NCBI RefSeq assembly: GCF_015500095.1
Contig: NZ_CP062983.1
Span: 124,001 to 188,000, forward strand
DNA: 64,000 bases
From: Phototrophicus methaneseepsis
GTDB lineage: Bacteria > Chloroflexota > Anaerolineae > Aggregatilineales > Phototrophicaceae
Reading direction: 5' to 3'
Within the stretch, counting starts at the first letter, position 1; the number at the start of each line of letters is the position of its first letter. This document shows, one piece after another, positions 28,141 through 35,283 of the stretch. The notes beneath the pieces are model-generated. The model ran no database searches, was not told the DNA's origin, and worked only from the letters and a program-made list of their open reading frames with translations. The position numbers and the translations under genes were made by a program.

Positions 28141-29100
28141 CTATCGCCGGAGGGCACCACCACGCCCGGTGACGAGGCTTTCCAGGTCCTCACGCGTGGC
28201 AAAGACCATATCGCCTAATGTCGTCAGGGCTAAGGCCGCCAGAGATGTACCATAGGCCATAGCTTCCTGTATGGGCTTGTCGTTCAGCAGGCCAAACAAG
28301 GTGCCTGATGCGAAAGCATCCCCCGCGCCAATGCGGTCCACAATCGTCACCGGCACGCTCTCAGCCTGATAGCGCTCGCTGCCATCATAAGCCCATGCGC
28401 CCTGGTCCCCACTGGTCAGGATGATGATACCACCCCATTTTTCGTGCAGGGCATCCAGCGCCCCACGGATATTATCCGGTACGCCCCACAGGTTGACCGC
28501 ATCACGCAGCGCCACAAAGACCACATCCGCCTGCTTACAAAAAGGGTCCAATACAGCCGCGGCTGTAGCTGTATCCCACAACAGGGCGCGGTAATTCACA
28601 TCAAATGAGGTCGAAACATCGTGCTCAGTGGCATAATCCAGCGCGGCAGCGACAGCAGCGCGGCAGCTCTCGCTGAGCGCAGGGGTAATACCTGTCAGGT
28701 GCAGCCAGCGTGTCTCGCCAATTTCTGCCAGGGGGAGTGTCTCCGGCGAGATATGGCTGGCCGCGGAATTCGCCCGATCATACCAGACGCGGATGCCGCG
28801 CGGATCTTCGCCATATTGAATGTAGTAAACGCCCATACGCTCATCCGGCGACCAATCCACCAGGTGCGTATCGACACCATGCCCGCGCAGATCGCGCACG
28901 CAAGCATGGCCGATGGGGTTATCTGGCAGGCGAGAATACCAGCACGAATGCAGCCCCAGACGAGCCATATTCGATGCAACGTTGGATTCCGCCCCGCCGA
29001 AGTTAATATCCAGAGAATGGGCCTGTTCCAGATACATGTTGCGCTCCGGAGAGAGGCGCAGCATGGTTTCTCCGAAGGTTAATAAATCATATTTTGCCAT
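28141..29100 (-). CDS. kdgK: 2-keto-3-deoxygluconate kinase-like PfkB sugar kinase
   Basis: This 319-residue ribokinase-family protein has the N-terminal FGETMLRLSPER and FGGAESNVASNMARLGL, typical of KDG kinases. The catalytic/anion-hole signature DRIGAGDAFASGTLFGLL is near residue 255, with the Asp base in GAGD. KDG kinase phosphorylates 2-keto-3-deoxy-D-gluconate at O6 using ATP, feeding the Entner-Doudoroff pathway from uronates or gluconate. Fructokinase or another PfkB specificity is possible, but the N-terminal FGE and the 'YYIQYGEDPRGIRVWYDRANSAAS' region favour KdgK. It lies 3' of an SMP-30 lactonase on the same strand, fitting sugar-acid breakdown. Confidence 0.83.
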   Translation of the reverse strand: MAKYDLLTFGETMLRLSPERNMYLEQAHSLDINFGGAESNVASNMARLGLHSCWYSRLPDNPIGHACVRDLRGHGVDTHLVDWSPDERMGVYYIQYGEDPRGIRVWYDRANSAASHISPETLPLAEIGETRWLHLTGITPALSESCRAAVAAALDYATEHDVSTSFDVNYRALLWDTATAAAVLDPFCKQADVVFVALRDAVNLWGVPDNIRGALDALHEKWGGIIILTSGDQGAWAYDGSERYQAESVPVTIVDRIGAGDAFASGTLFGLLNDKPIQEAMAYGTSLAALALTTLGDMVFATREDLESLVTGRGGALRR

Positions 29101-29188
29101 GATCGTCGTCCATCAGGTCACGTAAATCATCCATATAAAACATCAACATAAACCATCATTTGGGGATTGCCTGTCAGCAAGGTGACGT

Positions 29189-29212
29189 AGGGGCACGGTA
29201 AACCATGCCCCT
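29189..29212. repeat. GC-rich imperfect palindrome, REP-like
   Basis: AGGGGCACGGT and ACCATGCCCCT pair with one mismatch or wobble around a two-base centre, between kdgK and the SMP-30 gene. It matches the core of the palindrome at 28077-28096. Confidence 0.6.
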
Positions 29213-29252
29213 GAGTAGTATCGCTTTTGGCAGTGCCTACGCCTGGCAGCAC

Positions 29253-30107
29253 CTACCCCCGGAAGATAGGCTCCGGCAGCCCTGGCACGTCCACACGCAG
29301 ACGGAAGATATCACCAGCCTGAGGTTGTTCCGTGCGCGGCGTCTGGCCCAGGGCGCAGGTAATATACAGATCGCGCAGGTCCGGGCCGCCAAAGGTAGCG
29401 CTGGTGACCTTCGCCACCGGGATTTCTACAATACGGTCTACTTCGCCCGTGGGCGTGTAACGCGTTATATTGTAGCCATCCCACCGGGCCGACCAGATAT
29501 AACCTTCGCTATCGACGGTCATACCATCGGGCACACCGGGCACATTCGGGTTATGCAGGAAGTTACGGCGATTGCTGATGTCCCCTGTTTCGCCATCAAA
29601 GTCGTACATATAAATCGTACGCGGATCAGAATCGGTGTAGTACATGATGGTGCCATCCGGCGTCCAACCGATGCCATTGGATGTGCTGATGCCTGTTTCC
29701 ATGTGGTCGACCGTCAGATCATGGTTGAGGCGATACAGATTGCCGCCGTAATCCGGCCCCATCGTCCCTACCCAGAAGCGCCCCTGTGGGTCTACAGCCC
29801 CATCATTGAAGCGATTTTCCGGGATGTCCGTTTCAATTTCGATAATCGGCTCCACATGCTCGGAGTGCCCATCCCAAAAGGCAAAACTCTTGCGCGTCGC
29901 CACCACAAAGCCGCCGCTGGCACGGATCGCCAGAGCACACATCATATCCGGGAAGGTCATGACGGTGTGTTCGTCACTTTCCGGATGATAGGTATGGACA
30001 GTATTTTCCAGCAGGTCCACCCAGTACAATTTTTGTTCACCCGCATGCCAGACCGGGCCTTCGCCCAGGCTGCATTGTGCCGGGACCACATTTTCAAGAG
30101 ATGTCAT
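29253..30107 (-). CDS. SMP-30/gluconolactonase/LRE family lactonase
   Basis: The 284-residue protein is a six-bladed propeller of the SMP-30/LRE type: LGEGPVWHAGEQKLYWVD with the metal-binding Glu near the N-terminus, ENRFNDGAVDPQGRFWVGTM with the Asn and Asp ligands, STSNGIGWTPDGTIMYYTDS, and VPDGMTVDSEGYIWSARW. All the usual metal-site residues (Glu, two Asn, Asp) are present. It should hydrolyse sugar lactones produced by aldose dehydrogenases. Next to kdgK and opposite a semialdehyde dehydrogenase it fits an oxidative pentose or hexuronate route; the aldose dehydrogenase and dehydratase are not in the window. GGAAAAAG upstream supports the start. Confidence 0.9.
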   Translation of the reverse strand: MTSLENVVPAQCSLGEGPVWHAGEQKLYWVDLLENTVHTYHPESDEHTVMTFPDMMCALAIRASGGFVVATRKSFAFWDGHSEHVEPIIEIETDIPENRFNDGAVDPQGRFWVGTMGPDYGGNLYRLNHDLTVDHMETGISTSNGIGWTPDGTIMYYTDSDPRTIYMYDFDGETGDISNRRNFLHNPNVPGVPDGMTVDSEGYIWSARWDGYNITRYTPTGEVDRIVEIPVAKVTSATFGGPDLRDLYITCALGQTPRTEQPQAGDIFRLRVDVPGLPEPIFRG

Positions 30108-30468
30108 TGTCTTTTTCCAAACAGATTACTGAAATAAGCTCAATACGCGCTATGTGGCCTGTATTATAAGCGATTCCATCCAGGGCCATGCAGCACATCA
30201 GGACCAATCGTACCGCCTTTAGGGTACATCACGCTATAGTAACAGGTGGTAGATATGTTAAAACAGAGAAGATGAGCATACGAACAGCGAACGCAGCAGT
30301 CAACACATATACCAAGCCATGCACCAAGCAAACCAATGAATCGCTGGTTTGCCTTTAAGCGATTTGATAGCATGCCTTCACGCGTTACTTTGCGTCGGCA
30401 CGTTGAATAAAGCAGCACACCATCTATTGAACACTTGAATTTCATGCATGAAAGAGGACGCAGCGATT
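30108..30468. promoter_or_regulatory. Divergent promoter region with inverted repeat
   Basis: The 361-base gap between the divergent lactonase and dehydrogenase genes holds an 8-bp inverted repeat, GCAAACCA (30328-30335) and TGGTTTGC (30345-30352), spaced by 9 nt. That geometry suits a dimeric repressor such as a LacI- or GntR-type protein, but no regulator gene is adjacent. An open frame on the minus strand here has no recognisable content. Confidence 0.45.
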
Positions 30469-32052
30469 ATGACTTTACAGCCGATACTCATCAACGGCAC
30501 CTGGCAGCAAGCGACTGGCCCCGATGGCGATTTTAAGGCGCATAACCCCGCCACCACAGAACCGCTCGACCATGATTACCCTGTTTCTTCCTGGGGAGAC
30601 CTTGAAGCGATGCTCACAGCCGCTCAGGAAGCCGTTGTGGCCCTGCGGGATACCTCACCGGAGATGCTGGCTGATTTCCTATATGCTTATGCGGACCTGA
30701 TCGACGTGCACAAAGCGGAACTCGTCCAAACAGCGCATCTGGAAACAGCGCTGCCAGCAGAAACACGCCTGACCGGGGAATTGGGCCGTACCACCAATCA
30801 ACTACGGCAGGCAGGCGACGCGACACGCGCCCGCACTTGGGTCACTGCCACAATTGATACGTCTGCTAACATCCGCGCGATGTATGGCCCTATCAATGGC
30901 CCTGTGGTCGTCTTTGGGCCGAATAACTTCCCGCTGGCATTTAACGGGGTCAGTGGTGGGGATTTCGCGGCGGCGATTGCAGCGGGTAATCCCGTCATTG
31001 CCAAAGGGCATCCATCACACCCACGCACCACGCAGTTATTAGCAGAACTCGCTCTGGAAGCGATCAACAAGACGGACGCCCCTAAAGCACTGGTGCAGAT
31101 GTTTTACCATACCAGTAATGAAAACGGCCTCAAGCTGGTTTCGCATCCTATTACCGGGGCAACGGGCTTTACGGGCAGCCGGGGCGGCGGTATGGCGCTC
31201 AAAGCAGCCGCGGACGAAGCCGGAAAGCCCATCTATCTGGAGATGTCCAGCGTGAACCCTATTGTGATCTTACCGGGCGTGCTGGATGAACGACGCGACG
31301 ATGTGGCCCAGGAACTATACGCTTCCTGCACACTGGGTGCGGGTCAATTCTGTACCAATCCAGGGCTTGTGCTGATGATCGATAGTGACGACGCTCAGCA
31401 GTTCGTACAGTCCGTTAAAGATCGGATGGAAGCCAACGAACCCGCCCCCATGCTCAACGAAAGCGGCGTCAAGACCTTGCAGCAGGGCGTGGATAACTGG
31501 GCGGAACACGGTGCAACGCGCATCACCGGTGGGCACGCCATGGATGCGGAGGGATTCAAATTCGCCCACACACTCTATACCGTCCCAGGCGAGACCTTCC
31601 TCGCCAACAGCGAAGCCCTGCAAAAAGAGGCCTTTGGCGCAACGTCACTGATTGTGCTGGCGAAAGATGCGGCTGAACTGAAGTCACTCATCGAAGCACT
31701 GGAAGGTAACCTGACGGGCTGCTTCTACAGTGCGGAGAGCGGCGCGGATGATGCGCTCTATGATGACCTGGTGCCTATCCTGCGCACCAGAGTAGGCCGT
31801 CTGCTCAATGATAAGATGCCGACAGGCGTCGCCGTCAGCCCGGCCATGCAGCATGGTGGCCCTTACCCGGCGACCGGGCACCCTGGCTTTACCTCGGTCG
31901 GTATACCTGCCGCCATTCATCGCTTCGCAGCCTGGTATAGCTATGATAACGTCCGGCCCCACCGCCTGCCACCGGAGCTGAAAGACAAAAATCCGACGGG
32001 CACCATGTGGCGCTTCATCGACCTGGCATGGACGCAATCGGACGTCGGCTAA
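30469..32052 (+). CDS. Aldehyde dehydrogenase, 2,5-dioxovalerate (ketoglutarate semialdehyde) type
   Basis: The 527-residue enzyme has the ALDH fold: FGPNNFPLAFNGVSGGDFAAAIAAGNPVIAK at the cofactor site, GFTGSRGGG, catalytic Glu in YLEMSSVNPIV and catalytic Cys in GAGQFCTNPG. The long form and the FGPNNFPLAF / GHPSHPRTT motifs are typical of the NADP-dependent alpha-ketoglutaric semialdehyde dehydrogenase group. That group completes oxidative (Weimberg-type) pentose and galactarate pathways to 2-oxoglutarate. The divergent lactonase supports this. AGAGGA 10 nt upstream favours the ATG at 30469 over 30448. Another aldehyde substrate cannot be excluded. Confidence 0.85.
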   Translation: MTLQPILINGTWQQATGPDGDFKAHNPATTEPLDHDYPVSSWGDLEAMLTAAQEAVVALRDTSPEMLADFLYAYADLIDVHKAELVQTAHLETALPAETRLTGELGRTTNQLRQAGDATRARTWVTATIDTSANIRAMYGPINGPVVVFGPNNFPLAFNGVSGGDFAAAIAAGNPVIAKGHPSHPRTTQLLAELALEAINKTDAPKALVQMFYHTSNENGLKLVSHPITGATGFTGSRGGGMALKAAADEAGKPIYLEMSSVNPIVILPGVLDERRDDVAQELYASCTLGAGQFCTNPGLVLMIDSDDAQQFVQSVKDRMEANEPAPMLNESGVKTLQQGVDNWAEHGATRITGGHAMDAEGFKFAHTLYTVPGETFLANSEALQKEAFGATSLIVLAKDAAELKSLIEALEGNLTGCFYSAESGADDALYDDLVPILRTRVGRLLNDKMPTGVAVSPAMQHGGPYPATGHPGFTSVGIPAAIHRFAAWYSYDNVRPHRLPPELKDKNPTGTMWRFIDLAWTQSDVG

Positions 32053-32206
32053 GGTTACATCCCCTGGTCCCTTCTTCATCGCATTGGCACGTGGAAGGGA
32101 TCTAGGGGTTTCTTAGAAGTATCATGCTGGAGAATTTTGTCAGCGAAGGCGAGGTGCAGCAGTACCTCTATTACCGTCTGTCGGGGTGTGGTAACCGCAT
32201 TTAGAG

Positions 32207-33616
32207 CTAATAGAAAATTGCTGTTCTACGTTCAAGCCAAACAAAGAAATCCATATCAGATGAGATGAATTCCTCAATATCATCTCTCTTAATTAGTACA
32301 ATGTGTTGACCATCTCGGCCCATGCGTTTCAGTTCAGAAAACACTTCATTTGTGAAGCCAGATAGGCAAACGAAAAATCCGATCCTTACCATTCGCTGGT
32401 GATTACGAAGTTTACCTTCGAAGTTGCGAATTTCTGCCGTACCTACCGGCCTACTCCAGTTTTTGCATTCGATGAAAAACAACGGAGATTGGAAAGCGAG
32501 CCAAAAAGGACGATCAATATTGTTTTGTATAACTAGATCGATTTCTTCATCGCCAGTTGAAACTCGCTTATCAACTAGAGTTAGGACATTGTTCAATGTA
32601 AAAAGTAATTCTGTGAGATCTTCTAATGCTTTACCTTTTTCATTATTTGACTTTGCAGTGTCACACGATAAAAGCAGTTCTTTACATCGAGACTTTATAT
32701 ATTGTGTACGCAGATCTTCTTCATTCTCAAATAGTGCTTTGAATACTCGATTGTATAGACTAACCTTCTGAATAAGATTCTGAGCAAAATCAAAGTGAAT
32801 ACTTTCCAAGTATTGTTGTGGGGGTAGTAATTCACCATACAAATAATCTGTGTTTACGCATTCCGATATATCAAGCTTGAACTCTTCAATTGGATCAGCG
32901 ATTTCAAGGGCTAGGCGTGCCCAAAAGAAAGTGAGAATTTCTTCAAACTCCGAATATGCGTAGAAAGTATGTGGCTCGAATAGAATTAGTACCATCATTA
33001 TGCTGTATGGGAATTGCTCGAAGTGAGCCAGCATATATTCGCGAACTTCTGATACGTCAATCACACCATATCTGCGAATACTGGAAAAATATTCTTTTGC
33101 TGATTTTGTGGGACGTGGTTCCAGTCCATATCGCTTGTAGAAGTCTGGATCAAGGGCTTTGTAATTGTAATCAAGATGAAAAGGAGGTGATTTGAAGTCA
33201 GATGTGAATAACTTTTGAATAAAGTGAATGAAATCTTCTAGACATTTTTTGCTGGCTTGTTTTCCTTGATTGGTTAAATAGGCGTGTAATTTGTGTTTGA
33301 CATCTTCTGGTGAATATGTGGTTTTATTTAGCCGACTCTGTAATTCCTCATACATAGCTTGGTAAAGGTCATCATAGAAAAACTCAAAGATGTTTGCAAA
33401 GAAGTCGATGGTATATCCGTAAGTTTCCAAACGGTTTATGGCTTCTCGACATGTGGTTCTATAACCGAGTTCCGAATAATGTGTCTCGTCATCTGTAGAG
33501 TGGACCTCATCAAGAATGTAATAGTAATCATCCTTGCTGAAGAAGAATGTATAGAAGTCAGGAATACCCCTGTACGATTCGACTAGTTTTCCAAATCTAA
33601 CCTGTGACCTACTCAT
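32207..33616 (-). CDS. Restriction-endonuclease-like protein (Mrr-type PD-(D/E)XK fold)
   Basis: The C-terminal ~130 residues carry a PD-(D/E)XK nuclease core: KALEDLTELLFTL helix, GDEEIDLVIQN with Asp360, then FFIECKNW with Glu383 and Lys385, followed by a helix and the strand IGFFVCLSGFT. This resembles Mrr-like type IV or standalone restriction nucleases. The first ~320 residues are helical, rich in Phe/Tyr/Glu, and unrecognised. The gene is markedly AT-rich compared with its neighbours and sits alone between catabolic operons with no methylase, suggesting an acquired defence gene that could recognise modified or foreign DNA. AAGGTAA upstream supports the ATG. Confident on the fold, not on the target. 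Confidence 0.78.
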   Translation of the reverse strand: MSRSQVRFGKLVESYRGIPDFYTFFFSKDDYYYILDEVHSTDDETHYSELGYRTTCREAINRLETYGYTIDFFANIFEFFYDDLYQAMYEELQSRLNKTTYSPEDVKHKLHAYLTNQGKQASKKCLEDFIHFIQKLFTSDFKSPPFHLDYNYKALDPDFYKRYGLEPRPTKSAKEYFSSIRRYGVIDVSEVREYMLAHFEQFPYSIMMVLILFEPHTFYAYSEFEEILTFFWARLALEIADPIEEFKLDISECVNTDYLYGELLPPQQYLESIHFDFAQNLIQKVSLYNRVFKALFENEEDLRTQYIKSRCKELLLSCDTAKSNNEKGKALEDLTELLFTLNNVLTLVDKRVSTGDEEIDLVIQNNIDRPFWLAFQSPLFFIECKNWSRPVGTAEIRNFEGKLRNHQRMVRIGFFVCLSGFTNEVFSELKRMGRDGQHIVLIKRDDIEEFISSDMDFFVWLERRTAIFY

Positions 33617-33699
33617 GAATTACCTTGTCGCAGTTTAAGAGTATTGTTTCGGTTCTTTGACAAGTATATGCGGTACTGAAGTATCTAGATATATAAATA

Positions 33700-33728
33700 C
33701 AAAAAGACCAGCATGATGGCTGGCCTTT
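33700..33728 (-). terminator. Terminator of the rhamnose operon
   Basis: On the minus strand AAAGGCCAGC pairs with GCTGGTCTTT (one wobble, 6-nt loop), and the transcript runs on into TTTTTGTATTT. It lies ~80 nt after the last operon gene and just before the AT-rich nuclease gene. Confidence 0.78.
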
Positions 33729-33754
33729 AGTCTGGAATAGCCTATGCTTTGAGA

Positions 33755-33806
33755 TTATTTTCCCTCTGGCGAGACCACTCGCTAGCACGTTAGCGATGCG
33801 AGTTAC
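33755..33806 (-). pseudogene. Possible relic of a LutA-like C-terminus
   Basis: Immediately after the deazaflavin-oxidoreductase stop, a minus-strand stretch encodes VTRIANVLASGLARGK. That closely matches the last residues of the neighbouring LutA-like protein (VAHIADVLASGLPKGK). The DNA differs mostly at synonymous positions. The frame has no start of its own, and a one-base length difference displaces the TAA. It looks like the leftover 3' end of a second LutA-type gene. Confidence 0.5.
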
Positions 33807-33808
33807 TT

Positions 33809-34402
33809 TTATGCGGAGTTTCGCCGCTTGCCAAGAAGCCACACCACAATCACTACCGCACCGATGAAAGGCCATATCCAGACCAGATCACCCAGGCCGT
33901 CTTCATTTGTCGAGGGCGCTATCCTATGAATATGGAGCAAACGGTAGGTGTCGGTCGCCTGGGCGAGTGCGACATCGCTCATGGTATGTGGATTAACGCC
34001 TCCGGCAAGGGCCGCAAAGCCGCTGTTCTTGAGGACTTCACGCATGATGGTGATATGTTGCTCGCAGTTGGTGACATCTTCCGCATAAGCTTGCCATGCA
34101 CCATCTGGTAGCCACACCTCAATATGGGGATGTGCCATGATGTTCTTATACCAGTGGGCGACTTTCCCAAACCCAGAAGTGATGTAGATCTCGCCGTTAA
34201 TTTCAGCATAGTTAACAGGTGTGCGCCGCGGTAAGCCGGATTTGCGCCCAATGTGGTTCAGCACCATAAAGCGCCCAATACCAAAGGGCCAAAAGCTAAT
34301 GTAAGGCCCCAGCCCGAGCCGCCAGTTCAACAGCATAAACCCGTTCAGGCCTTTGAATGCCTGCCGCAAAATGCGTTGTGCGCTGTCAGGTATGGTAGAC
34401 AT
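33809..34402 (-). CDS. Deazaflavin (F420)-dependent nitroreductase-family protein with C-terminal membrane helix
   Basis: The 197-residue protein has the split-barrel signature of the DDN/F420H2-dependent reductase family: FMVLNHIGRKSGLPRRTPVNYAEINGEIYITSGFGKVAHWYKNIMAHPHIEVWL. The GRKSGLPRRTPV turn and the W-Y-K-N-I segment are characteristic. The family reduces quinones, nitroaromatics and enones with reduced F420. A C-terminal hydrophobic helix (LVWIWPFIGAVVIVVWLLGKRR) likely tethers it to the membrane, which is unusual for the family. Its ATG lies one base past the LutA stop, so the two are co-translated. This suggests an electron-transfer partnership in lactate or lactaldehyde oxidation, which is inference. 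Confidence 0.8.
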   Translation of the reverse strand: MSTIPDSAQRILRQAFKGLNGFMLLNWRLGLGPYISFWPFGIGRFMVLNHIGRKSGLPRRTPVNYAEINGEIYITSGFGKVAHWYKNIMAHPHIEVWLPDGAWQAYAEDVTNCEQHITIMREVLKNSGFAALAGGVNPHTMSDVALAQATDTYRLLHIHRIAPSTNEDGLGDLVWIWPFIGAVVIVVWLLGKRRNSA

Positions 34403-34403
34403 T

Positions 34404-35171
34404 TTACTTTCCTTTGGGCAGGCCGCTTGCCAATACGTCCGCGATATGGGCCACGCGCTTGCCGGATTTCTTACGAGAGAGGCCGCCATTCATCTGCGTC
34501 AGGCAGCTTGCATCGCCTGTGATGATGGTATCGGCTTCGCTGGCTTCGATATTTTCGATCTTAGTTTGCAGCATCGCATTGCTGACGTTTGCCATCTTCA
34601 CAGCGAATAGGCCGCCGAACCCACAGCAAACATCGCACTCTTCCAGATCGTGAATTTCGGCATTTTCCGTATTTTCCAGGAGGGTACGGGCTGCACTGCC
34701 CAGCCCCAGCATACGCAGGCCATGACACGCATCATGGAAGGCAAAGTGTTCTTGTTTGGGTAACTTGAGGTGTAAATCTTCAATGCCCAGGCCTTCCACC
34801 AGATATTCTGTAAATTCCCAGGTGATGGAAGCGGCTCGCTCTGCCAGCGGCCCCCATTGTGGGTCGCCTTCAAAGAGCGATGGGTACTCGTGGCGGATCA
34901 TCGCTGTGCAGGAGCCAGATGGCGACACGATGACTTCCGCATTGGCAAAGGCTTTGAGGAATTGCTTGGCGACAGTTGCAGCTTCTTCACGGTAGCCGGA
35001 GTTGAAAGCAGGCTGGCCGCAGCAGGTCTGTGCCATCGGGAAATCCACCGGGATACCGAGATGCTCCAATATCTGCACCACAGACATGCCCGTATCAGGG
35101 TAGATCATATCGACAATGCAGGTGACGAACAGAGAAACGGGCTTATCTTTGGGAGAAGGACGGGCCAACAT
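34404..35171 (-). CDS. lutA: LutA-like (Fe-S)-binding CCG-domain protein
   Basis: The protein has two CCG (cysteine-rich) domains: TCIVDMIYPDTG ... QTCCGQPAFNSGY in the first ~70 residues, and FHDACHGLRMLGL ... ECDVCCGFGGLF near residues 155-205. This is the LutA/GlpC-type arrangement binding an iron-sulfur or heterodisulfide-type cluster. In LutABC it helps oxidise L-lactate to pyruvate, which fits because rhamnose breakdown yields lactaldehyde and then lactate. LutB and LutC are not present in this window. It follows the fused aldolase gene by 112 nt, with a strong hairpin in the gap, and is coupled to the next gene. The start has no strong ribosome-binding site. Confidence 0.85.
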   Translation of the reverse strand: MLARPSPKDKPVSLFVTCIVDMIYPDTGMSVVQILEHLGIPVDFPMAQTCCGQPAFNSGYREEAATVAKQFLKAFANAEVIVSPSGSCTAMIRHEYPSLFEGDPQWGPLAERAASITWEFTEYLVEGLGIEDLHLKLPKQEHFAFHDACHGLRMLGLGSAARTLLENTENAEIHDLEECDVCCGFGGLFAVKMANVSNAMLQTKIENIEASEADTIITGDASCLTQMNGGLSRKKSGKRVAHIADVLASGLPKGK

Positions 35172-35215
35172 ATTTTCGAACTCACTTTTTACTAACTCGC
35201 TTCGTCATATTCACG

Positions 35216-35245
35216 CAGGATGCAGGGCACGCACCCTGCATCCTG
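35216..35245. repeat. 12-bp perfect hairpin within the rhamnose operon
   Basis: CAGGATGCAGGG and CCCTGCATCCTG form a perfect 12-bp stem with loop CACGCA between the fused aldolase gene and lutA. There is no U-run, so it is more likely an mRNA-stability or processing element, or a REP-like repeat, than a terminator. Confidence 0.6.
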
Positions 35246-35283
35246 ATGAATGATTTCATTATGACTCTGTGTGTCGCAATTCG

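Noticed and set aside
30164-30445. 93-codon minus-strand frame in the divergent promoter region
   Set aside because: Cys/Arg-rich random-looking product, no family resemblance; overlaps likely promoters.
32424-33586. Plus-strand open frames opposite the nuclease gene
   Set aside because: Antisense shadows of an AT-rich coding sequence with a recognisable nuclease fold on the minus strand.
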